NCBI GenBank assembly: GCA_934444895.1
Contig: CAKSDA010000038.1
Span: forward strand, 1 to 13,453
DNA length: 13,453 bases
Source: an uncultured Eubacteriales bacterium
GTDB taxonomy: Bacteria > Bacillota > Clostridia > Oscillospirales > Acutalibacteraceae
Reading direction: 5' to 3'
This document shows positions 6,373 through 13,453 of the stretch, in pieces. The position numbers and the translations under genes were made by a program. The first letter of the stretch is position 1. The number at the start of each line of letters is the position of its first letter. The notes beneath the pieces were generated by a model. That model did no database searches and was not told the origin of the DNA. It saw only the letters and a program-made list of their open reading frames with translations.

Positions 6373-8055
6373 TTATTCTGCGGAAATAATAAAATAGTAT
6401 ACGGGCTGACCGCCGTTTATAAAGGTTATTTCAACCTTTGAACCTAATTTTTCATTGAGTTCGCTTTGAATTCTTTCTGCGGTCGCTTCATCAATGTCTT
6501 TACCATAAATAACTGTTAGAAAATCAACATTTTTCTTGCACATTTTGTGACAAAGCTTCAAAACGCAATGTTCTATATCAGTTTCGGTAAACACTATTTT
6601 ACCGTTTTCCATAGCCATTAAATCGTCTTTTTTAATCTTAAATCCGTCAAAGTCCGAATCGCGCGCCGCAAAGGTTATTTGACCGGTAGTGACTTTTTGA
6701 AATGCTTTTTGCATTGCAATAGCGTTTTCTTCATCATTACTTTCAGGGTCAAATGCCAGCATTGCTGAAATGCCCATTGGGATAGTTCTTGTAGGAAGAA
6801 CTATAACCTTTCTGGAACTCAAAGGAACTGCCTGTTCGGCGGCCATGATAATATTTTTGTTATTGGGGAGAACAAATACAGTTTTTGCGGGGGTATGTTC
6901 TATGGCTTTTAATATGTCATCGGTGCTGGGATTCATTGTCTGTCCGCCGCTTACAAGGGTATTAACTCCGAGTTCGGTAAACAAAGACTCAATGCCTTCT
7001 CCAACGCACACTGCCACAAAACCTACATCCTCTGTAGCTTCAACCGGCACAAAACTTTCGGTGTTTGTGCTGTTGTTAATCGGCTGATTTTTGGCAAGCT
7101 CCGCATCGTGTTTTGCTTTTTCATGCTGATCGCGCATGTTTTCAATTTTAAGGTTTACAAGCTGGCCAAATGTGAGCGCCTTTTCAATAGCGTTTCCCGG
7201 ATGCTCGGTATGAACATGTACCTTTATGATTTCCTCGTCATCAACAACTACAACGCAGTCGCCGATTCCCTCAAGAAAACCGCGCAAGTCAACAGGGTCG
7301 TTATCTGATTTATCTTCTTTGCGTTTTACAATGAATTCAGTGCAGTAGGTGAATGTAATATCTCCGTCAAATTCACCGGCCGCGTTTAATCTTGTTTCTG
7401 CTTTCTCGGTCGCAGGAACTGCGGGAGCGTTTTCAAGTTCGATTATTTTGCCGTATTTGAAAACCGAAAGCATACCTTCAAATATTTTTACAAGGCCGCA
7501 GCCTCCGGCGTCAACAACGCCGGCTTTTTTCAAAACAGGAAGAATATTCGGTGTATCTTCAAGGGCTGTTTTTGCGCCTTCCAAAGCAGCTTCAAATACT
7601 TCCAGAGCATTCATGCCGGATTCAAGAGAAGCTTTTGCGCTTTCAGCGGCAACGCGGGCAACAGTAAGAATAGTTCCCTCGGTTGGCTTCATAACAGCTT
7701 TATATGCAGCCTTTACACCAAGTTCCAACGCAACAACCAAATTTTCTGCAGTTACTTCTTCACAGTCCTTAAACCCTTTTGCAAATCCTCTGAATAATAA
7801 TGAAGTAATAACACCTGAGTTACCTCTGGCCCCTCTTAACAACGCAGAGGCGGCAATAGAAGAAATTTCTCCGGCGGTTTTTCCTGATTGCTTCGAAAGC
7901 TCTCTTGCGGCATTGCCGATACTCATTGACATATTTGTACCGGTATCACCGTCAGGCACGGGGAATACATTAAGTTCGTCGACACGCTGTTTTTCGTTGC
8001 ATATATTATTAGCACCGGAAATTATTGCATCGCGAAGAATATTACCAGAAAACAA
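6373..8055 (-). CDS. fakA: FakA/YloV-family fatty acid kinase (DAK2 domain protein)
   Basis: By family, the ATP-binding subunit of fatty acid kinase, which phosphorylates fatty acids presented by a DegV-type FakB partner to feed acyl phosphates into phospholipid synthesis. No fakB lies in the window. The N-terminal DhaL-like kinase domain (about 1-200) carries VDELNVFPVPDGDTGTN, whose Asp residues bind Mg-ATP, and LLRGARGNSGVI. The middle and C-terminal parts (CVGEG, then VSGGQTMNPST, VLPNNKNI) match YloV. The length of 560 aa fits the family (about 550). Start: the first in-frame initiator, GTG 8064, overlaps the ribosome site itself, whereas TTG 8055 lies 8 bases after AAGGAG (8064-8069), so I chose TTG. 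The asp23 stop codon overlaps that ribosome site, suggesting coupled translation. Assignment to FakA is by similarity; a generic DAK2 role is the alternative. Confidence 0.9.
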   Translation of the reverse strand: MFSGNILRDAIISGANNICNEKQRVDELNVFPVPDGDTGTNMSMSIGNAARELSKQSGKTAGEISSIAASALLRGARGNSGVITSLLFRGFAKGFKDCEEVTAENLVVALELGVKAAYKAVMKPTEGTILTVARVAAESAKASLESGMNALEVFEAALEGAKTALEDTPNILPVLKKAGVVDAGGCGLVKIFEGMLSVFKYGKIIELENAPAVPATEKAETRLNAAGEFDGDITFTYCTEFIVKRKEDKSDNDPVDLRGFLEGIGDCVVVVDDEEIIKVHVHTEHPGNAIEKALTFGQLVNLKIENMRDQHEKAKHDAELAKNQPINNSTNTESFVPVEATEDVGFVAVCVGEGIESLFTELGVNTLVSGGQTMNPSTDDILKAIEHTPAKTVFVLPNNKNIIMAAEQAVPLSSRKVIVLPTRTIPMGISAMLAFDPESNDEENAIAMQKAFQKVTTGQITFAARDSDFDGFKIKKDDLMAMENGKIVFTETDIEHCVLKLCHKMCKKNVDFLTVIYGKDIDEATAERIQSELNEKLGSKVEITFINGGQPVYYFIISAE

Positions 8056-8063
8056 AACTAACA

Positions 8064-8069
8064 CTCCTT
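8064..8069 (-). promoter_or_regulatory. Ribosome binding site that decides the fakA start
   Basis: AAGGAG on the minus strand. Its first two bases are also the last two bases of the asp23 TAA stop codon (8068-8070). It overlaps the first in-frame GTG (8062-8064), making that GTG unusable with this site, and is ideally spaced (8 bases) for the TTG at 8055. Confidence 0.65.
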
Positions 8070-8415
8070 AATCTTTAATATCATCAACACGAACAATTAC
8101 CTTGGTAACCTTAATTCCGGTTGCCTCAAATACCGTGTATTTTATTTTGTGAGTAATACTGTGGGCGATAGCGTTTATGTTGGTGCCGTATGCAACGGCA
8201 ATGTGCAAATCAACGGTTATTGAAGAAAAATCACCCTTTACAATAACACCGGTATCAATCGCGTTTTTGCCTTTAATAAGTCCGAGCAGTCTTTGTTTGC
8301 CTTTCGGAACCATGCCGGCAACGCCGAAGCACGAAGTGGCTGCATGACCTATAAGTTTGGTGAAATAACTGTTTGAAAGAGCAATTTTACCGATTCTTGT
8401 TTCATAAGATACCAT
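8068..8415 (-). CDS. Asp23/Gls24 family protein (YloU type)
   Basis: Small 115-aa protein of the Asp23/Gls24 (DUF322) family, matched by the opening VSYETRIGKIALSNSYFTKL, the central GKNAIDTGVIVKG...ITVDLHIAVAYG and the closing KVTKVIVRVDDI. It has no signal peptide or membrane span. The molecular role is not settled: Asp23 of Staphylococcus aureus is a membrane-associated, alkaline-induced protein, and YloU homologues are commonly encoded next to YloV/FakA, as here. ATG 8415 has a strong GGGAGG ribosome site 7 bases upstream. It lies 17 bases after the binding-protein gene and its stop overlaps the fakA ribosome site, so it is firmly inside this operon. Confidence 0.88.
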   Translation of the reverse strand: MVSYETRIGKIALSNSYFTKLIGHAATSCFGVAGMVPKGKQRLLGLIKGKNAIDTGVIVKGDFSSITVDLHIAVAYGTNINAIAHSITHKIKYTVFEATGIKVTKVIVRVDDIKD

Positions 8416-8432
8416 AATAAATCCTCCCTAGA

Positions 8433-10130
8433 TTATTTTAATTTTTCTATTCCTCCGAATAAATCGGAAAGTGAAGGCGTTAAACCTTTGCCGAATTTTT
8501 CACTGTAAATAACAAGGCCGCTTTTGTAGCAAACAGGTATTACCGGCAGCTCCGCAGTAAAGGCAACGGTTAAGTCCTGCAAAGAGTATAAACCGCTGTA
8601 ATATCCGTTATATGCTTCTGCGGAAGTAAGTGTAATATCAATTACAGGCTCTGAGGAAACATTGGAAACATTTTGGCTTGAATTTTCCGCAGAGGATGCA
8701 TCGGCGCTGCTTGTTTTTGCCGGCTTTGAAGATTCGGCCCGGGATGACGCTGTAGTTGCATTTGCTTTATCGGACTTTTTTTCGGCCGGTTTTGCCGAGA
8801 CATTTTGTCCTAAAAGCGCACCTGCCGAATTGGTGTTAACAATTTGGCCAAGATCCATATTCAAATCAATACGAATTTCGCCGATATAAAGATCATAATT
8901 TCCGGATCTTAAACGCGCGGTGTACTGATCAAACGGAACCGAAACAATATTTATGTTTATGCCGGAAGCCTTAAGATTATCCTTAATTTTGCCGGCTGCC
9001 GATACGCGGCATGCGTTATTTGAATTTACAAGAAGGGAAAAGGACAGAGGCCTGTTGTCGGATCCTAAAATATTTCCGTCCTTGTCTGATTTTTCAAATC
9101 CGGCCAGCGAAAGGTTTTTCTTTGCGGTTTCCACATTTGGTCCTGCAGAAATGTTTTGATAGGTTGAAACCTTTGTCCATACAGAAGGAAACGGACCGAG
9201 CGCCGGAGTTGCTTTTGAAAAATATGCCGATGTGCATATTTCGCGGCGATTAATGGCAGATGAAATTCCCTGCCTTACATAACTTTTATTTAAAATTCCG
9301 TTGTTTGGATTAAAGCCGATAAATACAATGTTGTTTTGCAGTATATCGGCGGTTTTACCATTCATTTTAGGAATAACATTATCGGAAAGATCGGTGTAGT
9401 ATAAATCAATCATGCCGGCTCTTACTGCCTGATCAACCGATTCGTTATCAGGACAGTCAACCGCAATAATTTCTTTAATTGCCGACTTGCTTCCGTAATA
9501 TTGCTCGTTGAGTACAAGTTTGCCGTCTTCAGGTTTAAAAACATATCTACCGTTTCCTATAGGCGGCAAAAGGCGGTTATCAGAATCTTTTAAATTATCG
9601 CTTCCGGATTTCATTATTGGGAAGGTTAAGAGATTAGCAAAATCAGGGTCGTTACGGTTTAAATTTATTGATAGTGATTTATCACCGGTAACCGAAGCGG
9701 ATGTTGCATGGCCTAGAGATTTAGCAAATGATTTTGCGGATTTTTTAGCCTTGTTAAAAGAAAACACAACATCTTTTGCGGTAACTTCGGAACCGTCGGA
9801 AAATTTTGCGTCCCTTATAACTATGGAACAAATTTTTTTAGATACCGAGACCGACTGTGCCAGACGGTAGTTAATGTTACAATTATTGTCGAGAATTAAA
9901 AGAGTATCGTAAATAAGTTGAGTAAAGACCGAGTTTTGCTCGGTGGAGCAGGTGTAGGGATCCAAAGTATCTTTACTGCTGTAAAGAATACTTACTCTTT
10001 CCGCAGCTTTTGCTTCCGATTCGCCGGAGGTGTTTTGGGATGTATTATTGTTTTTGTTATTTTTATTGCAACCGCACAAAAATAATAAAATAACCGAAAG
10101 AAGTAATGAAACAAGCTTTTGGTATTTCAT
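8433..10130 (-). CDS. Family 5 (OppA/DppA-like) extracellular solute-binding lipoprotein
   Basis: Membrane-anchored binding protein of the oligopeptide/dipeptide/nickel class. The signal peptide ends in LCGC (Cys21) and is followed by an Asn/Ser-rich tether. Family 5 features follow in order: SSKDTLDPYTCSTEQNSVF, FTQLIYDTL, IRDAKFSDGSEVTAKDVVFS (the most conserved segment), NGRYVF, FIGFNPNN, YVRQGISSAINRREI and, near the end, ELPVIPVCY. At about residues 443-496, between the last ligand-domain segment and the final helices, lies a low-complexity stretch rich in Ser, Ala, Lys and Asn that the family normally lacks. The length of 565 aa is slightly above usual because of it. ATG 10130 follows a near-perfect AGGAGGTG site. 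No permease or ATPase gene is adjacent; instead it opens the asp23-fakA-recG operon. Substrate unknown. Confidence 0.9.
   Translation of the reverse strand: MKYQKLVSLLLSVILLFLCGCNKNNKNNNTSQNTSGESEAKAAERVSILYSSKDTLDPYTCSTEQNSVFTQLIYDTLLILDNNCNINYRLAQSVSVSKKICSIVIRDAKFSDGSEVTAKDVVFSFNKAKKSAKSFAKSLGHATSASVTGDKSLSINLNRNDPDFANLLTFPIMKSGSDNLKDSDNRLLPPIGNGRYVFKPEDGKLVLNEQYYGSKSAIKEIIAVDCPDNESVDQAVRAGMIDLYYTDLSDNVIPKMNGKTADILQNNIVFIGFNPNNGILNKSYVRQGISSAINRREICTSAYFSKATPALGPFPSVWTKVSTYQNISAGPNVETAKKNLSLAGFEKSDKDGNILGSDNRPLSFSLLVNSNNACRVSAAGKIKDNLKASGININIVSVPFDQYTARLRSGNYDLYIGEIRIDLNMDLGQIVNTNSAGALLGQNVSAKPAEKKSDKANATTASSRAESSKPAKTSSADASSAENSSQNVSNVSSEPVIDITLTSAEAYNGYYSGLYSLQDLTVAFTAELPVIPVCYKSGLVIYSEKFGKGLTPSLSDLFGGIEKLK
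8643..8804 (-). other. Region encoding a low-complexity Ser/Ala/Lys-rich insertion
   Basis: Codes for roughly residues 443-496 of the family 5 binding protein, dominated by Ser, Ala, Lys, Asn and Glu with repeated short SS-A/SSK-type motifs and no hydrophobic core residues. It reads like a flexible linker of the kind usually found next to the lipid anchor, but here it is inside the fold. The frame is open throughout and sequence on both sides still matches the family. Confidence 0.7.
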
Positions 10131-10165
10131 AATACACCTCCTGATAACACATTAAAACATTGTAC

Positions 10166-10194
10166 ATTATACTACATAAATATTAAATATTCAA
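10166..10194 (-). promoter_or_regulatory. Promoter of the binding protein-asp23-fakA-recG operon
   Basis: On the minus strand, -35 TTGAAT (10189-10194) and a consensus -10 TATAAT (10166-10171) are spaced by exactly 17 bases. Transcription would start about 30 bases before the ATG at 10130. This is one of the best sigma-A-type promoters in the window. No terminator is visible between ymdB and this promoter, so read-through from ymdB is also possible. Confidence 0.8.
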
Positions 10195-10201
10195 TAGACA
10201 T

Positions 10202-10235
10202 AGTTTTTAAAATGACTAAGTTTTTAAAATGGCTA
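10202..10235. repeat. Tandem 17-base direct repeat upstream of the operon promoter
   Basis: Two back-to-back copies of AGTTTTTAAAATGRCTA (10202-10218 and 10219-10235) differ at a single base. They start 8 bases upstream of the -35 box of the 10166-10194 promoter. The position suits an activator or UP-like element, or tandem repressor sites. The T5A4 core could also bend DNA. Confidence 0.6.
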
Positions 10236-10269
10236 AATAGACAGAACCAACATATAAGCAGTATAAATT

Positions 10270-11043
10270 CTAAATAGATACAAGTTCTGCCGACAGGGCT
10301 TTTTTTGACCGCCTGTCAATTTCGAAAAGGCAACCATTCAGAGATGTGCTGCCGCTTGCAAATTTAAATCGCTCCGGGATTTTATCCTTCATTCTTTTGA
10401 TTATAATTTCCTTTTCAACACCAAGCACCGAGTCATTAACTCCTGTCATTCCCAAATCGGTAATGTAGGCGGTGCCGCCCGGTAAAATCTGATTATCAGC
10501 AGTTTGCACATGTGTATGTGTTCCAAAAAAAGCAGTTACTTTTGAATCAAGGTGAAAACCAAGTGCGCGTTTTTCGGATGTTGCTTCGGCATGGAAATCC
10601 ACAACAATTATCTCCGCTCCTTCGGATTTTGCTCTTGTTATCATGGCGTCGGCTGTTTTGAAAGGGCAGTTTATACTGTCCATATATATCGTTCCCATAA
10701 GGTTTATTACGGCAATTTTTACATATCCCTTATCTATAATAGAAATTCCGCTTCCCGGAACAGAATCGGGTAAATTCGCCGGTCTTATTAAAAAATTGTT
10801 TTCATCTAAAAAGGGATAAATTTCTTTTCTTCTCAGTGTATGGTTCCCTCCGGTAATAACATCAACTCCGGAAGAAAACAAAATTTCAGCGCTTGACGGT
10901 AAAATCCCATTACCTTCGGCGGAATTTTCACCGTTTGCGATTACAACATCTATTCCTTTTTCTTTTTTAAAAAGCGGAAGTTTTTTAAGCACAGCCTCGC
11001 ACCCGGGTGTGCCGCAAACATCTCCGACAGCAAGTATTTTCAT
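10270..11043 (-). CDS. ymdB: YmdB-family metallophosphoesterase
   Basis: Cytoplasmic two-metal phosphodiesterase; B. subtilis YmdB hydrolyses cyclic nucleotides such as 2',3'-cAMP and influences biofilm and motility decisions. The 257 aa match the family length (264). Metal-ligand motifs appear in order: GDVCGTPG (Asp8), NGENSAEGNGI (Glu39, Asn40), TGGNHT (Asn67, His68), VVDFHAEATSEK (His151) and GTHTHVQTAD (His176, His178). ATG 11043 has AAAGG about 8 bases upstream. It is a single-gene unit: a good promoter lies 90 bases upstream, and the next operon has its own promoter. In Bacillus this gene follows rny (RNase Y); here it does not. The stop is TAG and I see no clear terminator. Confidence 0.93.
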   Translation of the reverse strand: MKILAVGDVCGTPGCEAVLKKLPLFKKEKGIDVVIANGENSAEGNGILPSSAEILFSSGVDVITGGNHTLRRKEIYPFLDENNFLIRPANLPDSVPGSGISIIDKGYVKIAVINLMGTIYMDSINCPFKTADAMITRAKSEGAEIIVVDFHAEATSEKRALGFHLDSKVTAFFGTHTHVQTADNQILPGGTAYITDLGMTGVNDSVLGVEKEIIIKRMKDKIPERFKFASGSTSLNGCLFEIDRRSKKALSAELVSI

Positions 11044-11129
11044 AACCTGAACCTTTCATTTTTTGCTTTGCTTTTAACTCAAATAACAACTATGACATTC
11101 TTTTAAATATGAATTAAATATACAATATT

Positions 11130-11158
11130 ATTTTACAACAAAAATATCTATATTTCAA
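11130..11158 (-). promoter_or_regulatory. Promoter of ymdB
   Basis: On the minus strand, -35 TTGAAA (11153-11158) and -10 TAAAAT (11130-11135) with a 17-base spacer. It gives a leader of about 80 bases before the ymdB ATG at 11043. The surrounding DNA is AT-rich, which raises the chance of fortuitous matches, but spacing and hexamers are good. Confidence 0.6.
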
Positions 11159-11262
11159 TCAAAATTCAATATATTATTTGAAACTGTGATTTTTGAATCA
11201 GATTACAAATATTCTTTCAAAACAGATTGTATATAATATTGTAAATTAGATTGTAAATAACC

Positions 11263-11291
11263 TTGCTAAGCAATTTGGTTTGTGTTAAAAT
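11263..11291 (+). promoter_or_regulatory. Promoter of the aminotransferase gene
   Basis: -35 TTGCTA (11263-11268) and -10 TAAAAT (11286-11291), 17 bases apart, with TGT just before the -10 (extended -10). Transcription would start near 11298, giving a leader of about 58 bases. The -35 forms part of a small inverted repeat, TTGC-TAA-GCAA. Confidence 0.6.
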
Positions 11292-11356
11292 AATTATATA
11301 TTTTTTATTATATTTTTGGTGGGTTCAACGATCAAGATCCTAAGGGAAGTGCTTTT

Positions 11357-12532
11357 ATGAAATATGTTTTTTCGGATAATATAGGAAATCTTAAGCCCTC
11401 TGCTATAAGAGAAATTCTTAAGCAGTCATCTAAACCGGGGCTGATACCGTTTTCAGCGGGTAATCCCTGTTTTGAGGCCTTTCCGGTTAAGGATATTGCA
11501 AGAATATCGTCTGATATTCTGCTTAATAATCCTATAGAAGCGCTACAGTACTCCGTAACCGAAGGGTATGAACCGCTGAGAAATTATATGAAAAAGTATT
11601 TAAGCGAGAATTATAATGTCGGATCATGCGACGATGATATTTTAATAACCTCCGGTGCGCAGCAGGTTATGAATCTTTCTGCAAAAATTTTGACAAACAG
11701 GGGAGATTCGGTTATTTGCGAGGATCCGAGTTTTATAGGTTCGCTTAATTCATTCCGCTCATACGGAATCAATCTTGTAGGTGTTAAAACCGAAAGTGAC
11801 GGAATGAATATTGAGGATCTCGAAAATGCGCTTAAAACAACTAAAAATGTTAAATTTATTTATACCATACCTAATTTTCAAAACCCCACAGGCGTTACAA
11901 TGTCGCTTGAAAAGCGAAAAAAAGTTTATGAACTTGCAAAAAAATATAATGTGTTAATTTTAGAGGATAATCCATACGGCGAGCTTCGTTTCAGAGGCGA
12001 TTATATTCCCTCGATTAAATCATTTGATGACAGTGGAATTGTTATCTATGCAGGCTCTTTTTCAAAGGTGTTGTCGCCCGGTATCAGAGTAGGATATACA
12101 GTTGCCAATAAGGATATTGTTTCTAAAATGGTTGTTTGTAAACAAACCGACGATGTACATACTGCCTTATGGTCGCAAATGATAGCATTTAGGTTTATAA
12201 GCGAGTGCGATTTTAAAAACCACCTTAAAAAAATTCAGGCAATATATAAAAGAAAAGCTGAACTATGCATGGAAAGTGCAAAAAAATACCTTTGTCCTAA
12301 GGCCTCGTTCAATTCGGTTGACGGCGGACTGTTCTTGTGGTGTGAAATAAAAAGCGGTAAAGATATAAGCGAATTATGCACCGAGGCTTTGCAAAAGGGC
12401 GTTGCGGTTGTACCGGGTACAGCGTTTTTGATTAATCCAACAGATAAAACAAACTGCATAAGAATTAACTATTCAACGCCGAGCGACGAACAGATAGTCA
12501 AGGGACTTGAAATATTGGGCGGCATTTTATAG
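11357..12532 (+). CDS. PLP-dependent aminotransferase, class I/II
   Basis: Fold type I aminotransferase of the LysN/MocR-like subgroup, moving amino groups between an amino acid and a 2-oxoacid in the cytoplasm. At 391 aa it is the full catalytic domain with no GntR DNA-binding domain. Visible cofactor residues: SFSK with the Schiff-base Lys237, LEDNPYGEL (Asp204, Tyr207), FQNPTG (Asn176), GIRVGY (Arg244 for the phosphate) and CIRINYS (Arg369, likely binding the substrate carboxylate). The ALQYSVTEGYEPLR segment is typical of this subgroup, which includes 2-aminoadipate, aromatic and branched-chain enzymes, so the substrate cannot be named. ATG 11357 follows AAGGGAAG with 7-base spacing. No terminator is seen before holB, 80 bases on, so the two may share a transcript. 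Confidence 0.92.
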   Translation: MKYVFSDNIGNLKPSAIREILKQSSKPGLIPFSAGNPCFEAFPVKDIARISSDILLNNPIEALQYSVTEGYEPLRNYMKKYLSENYNVGSCDDDILITSGAQQVMNLSAKILTNRGDSVICEDPSFIGSLNSFRSYGINLVGVKTESDGMNIEDLENALKTTKNVKFIYTIPNFQNPTGVTMSLEKRKKVYELAKKYNVLILEDNPYGELRFRGDYIPSIKSFDDSGIVIYAGSFSKVLSPGIRVGYTVANKDIVSKMVVCKQTDDVHTALWSQMIAFRFISECDFKNHLKKIQAIYKRKAELCMESAKKYLCPKASFNSVDGGLFLWCEIKSGKDISELCTEALQKGVAVVPGTAFLINPTDKTNCIRINYSTPSDEQIVKGLEILGGIL

Positions 12533-12612
12533 TTTTACATTAATAAATACAAACAGGAAATATACAAATTACAATTTTAAAAAACTTACAAGCAACTTAA
12601 GGAAGTGTTGTA

Positions 12613-13453
12613 ATGCAGATGCCGCTGATCGGAAACAAGCGCATTTTACGAAGCATTAATACCATGACTTTAAACGGTAAAATTCCCCATGCAATTATTA
12701 TTGAAGGGGAAAAGGGGTTGGGCAAAAAAACTCTTGCAAAGTATATTGCAAAGGCAAGACTTTGCGGTGAAGCAGAAAAACCCTGTTTAAAGTGTAAAAG
12801 CTGCCGACTTGTTGAAGTAGGCAGCCATCCTGATTTTATTACGGTTTCACCTGAAGGGCAATCGATAAAGGTTGATAAAATAAGAACCCTGCGCAGCGAA
12901 GCGTTTATGTCGGCAACAACCTGCATGGGCAGAGTGTTTTTAATAGAGCAGGCAGATCTTATGAATCAAAATGCACAAAACGCATTGCTTAAAATACTTG
13001 AGGAGCCGCCTGAAGGCGCATGTTTTATATTGCTTGCAAGTTCGGCGTCGTTATTGCTTCAAACCATAAGGTCGCGTTGCGTTTGTTTTACGCTCGCACC
13101 GGTAGCGGTTAATGATGAAAGCATTGAGTTTTTAAAATCCAAAACCGGAATTTCCTTTGAAAAGGCAAAAGAGGTTTTAACCTTGGCAGACGGCAATATA
13201 GGAAAGGCCGAACAACTTCTTAATACAAGTGATGAGCCGGTTTCGGTTACTGCCGAAAAAATTGTAAAAAAGGCTGCCGAAAGCAATATGTTTGAAGTCT
13301 TATCGTCACTTAACTCTTTTATGAAAAGCCGAGAACAGACAAATGAAATGATTTTTTATTTAAAGGAAAAGATTGTTTGTGAAATCAAAAACAAAACAAG
13401 CGGTATTTACAGCAATTTTTCTTTAAAAAGGCTTAACCGCTGCTATGACGGGC
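12613..13453 (+). CDS. holB: DNA polymerase III subunit delta prime, N-terminal part (3' truncated)
   Basis: Clamp-loader subunit that helps load the sliding clamp at replication forks. The frame stays open from ATG 12613 to the end of the window (280 codons); a typical protein is about 320-330 aa, so only the end is missing. Visible features: the P-loop region GEKGLGKKT (32-40), a four-Cys zinc module (Cys51, 58, 61, 64; CLKCKSC), GRVFLIEQADLMNQNAQNAL, LLKILEEPP and the clamp-loader SRC motif (154-156, TIRSRC). The P-loop has an extra Lys before Thr (GKKT), consistent with delta prime not being an active ATPase in well-studied clamp loaders. The start is supported by AAGGAAG 7 bases upstream; ATG 12619 is the alternative. 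Confidence 0.93.
   Translation, partial: MQMPLIGNKRILRSINTMTLNGKIPHAIIIEGEKGLGKKTLAKYIAKARLCGEAEKPCLKCKSCRLVEVGSHPDFITVSPEGQSIKVDKIRTLRSEAFMSATTCMGRVFLIEQADLMNQNAQNALLKILEEPPEGACFILLASSASLLLQTIRSRCVCFTLAPVAVNDESIEFLKSKTGISFEKAKEVLTLADGNIGKAEQLLNTSDEPVSVTAEKIVKKAAESNMFEVLSSLNSFMKSREQTNEMIFYLKEKIVCEIKNKTSGIYSNFSLKRLNRCYDG

Larger units (their letters stand above)
11044..11356. promoter_or_regulatory. Divergent control region between ymdB and the aminotransferase
   Basis: About 310 bases of very AT-rich non-coding DNA holding one promoter facing each way (11130-11158 leftward, 11263-11291 rightward). ATTGTA occurs three times at exact 12-base steps (11226, 11238, 11250) between them. ATAATATTGTA at 11233-11243 is mirrored by TACAATATTAT at 11121-11131, next to the leftward -10. 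I see no coding frame, RNA gene, T-box or riboswitch in it. Confidence 0.5.

Noticed and set aside
7349..8071. 240-aa open frame on the plus strand
   Set aside because: It lies wholly antisense to the conserved kinase domain of fakA. Its Ser/Ala/Pro/Thr-rich composition is what the antisense of that codon usage gives.
12597..12926. 109-aa open frame on the minus strand
   Set aside because: Antisense to holB, including its zinc module; no start signal and no family resemblance.
1..13453. Defence system, prophage, integrative element or CRISPR array
   Set aside because: No integrase, transposase, phage gene, spacer-repeat pattern or composition break is seen; all ten genes belong to common chromosomal families.

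Overview
The window reads as chromosomal DNA from a low-GC Firmicute, most likely a member of the Clostridia close to the Ruminococcaceae/Oscillospiraceae. This rests on AT-rich intergenic DNA, strong Shine-Dalgarno sequences, lipoproteins with short Cys-ending signal peptides, and Firmicute-type proteins (RelQ, Asp23/YloU, FakA/YloV, YmdB). The taxon is an inference. There are ten genes: eight complete and one truncated at each end. I see no mobile element, CRISPR array, rRNA or tRNA. This is mostly core-genome DNA, and the unusual features are in individual proteins and control regions.

Layout. Plus strand, 1-1497: the 3' end of tyrS, a terminator, a structured leader and a RelQ-type small alarmone synthetase. 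A two-way terminator at 1558-1589 separates it from a minus-strand polar amino acid ABC operon (4101 down to 1633), ordered binding lipoprotein, permease, ATPase. Its promoter is overlapped by a close match to the ArgR/AhrC operator, suggesting control by arginine. A second minus-strand operon (10130 down to 4302) encodes an oligopeptide-type binding lipoprotein, Asp23/YloU, a FakA/YloV DAK2-family kinase and RecG. The YloU-YloV-RecG order resembles the Bacillus subtilis neighbourhood. A third minus-strand unit is ymdB (11043 down to 10270). A roughly 310-base divergent promoter region separates it from a plus-strand PLP aminotransferase followed by the start of holB (DNA polymerase III delta prime), which runs off the end.

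Most notable point. The amino acid binding protein at 3262-4101 looks circularly permuted. The segment that normally ends a family 3 binding protein sits directly after the signal peptide, and the protein stops where that segment would normally begin. Each part is present once. Other points: a Ser/Ala/Lys-rich insertion inside the fold of the oligopeptide-type binding protein, a probable TTG start for fakA with its Shine-Dalgarno overlapping the upstream stop codon, mutually exclusive hairpins before relQ, and a 44-base ATGCAT-rich palindrome between recG and the ABC operon.

Functionally the window mixes translation (TyrRS), stringent response (RelQ), amino acid and peptide capture, lipid precursor phosphorylation (FakA), DNA repair and replication (RecG, HolB) and RNA/nucleotide turnover (YmdB). 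Apart from the two operons there is no sign that these genes form a single system.
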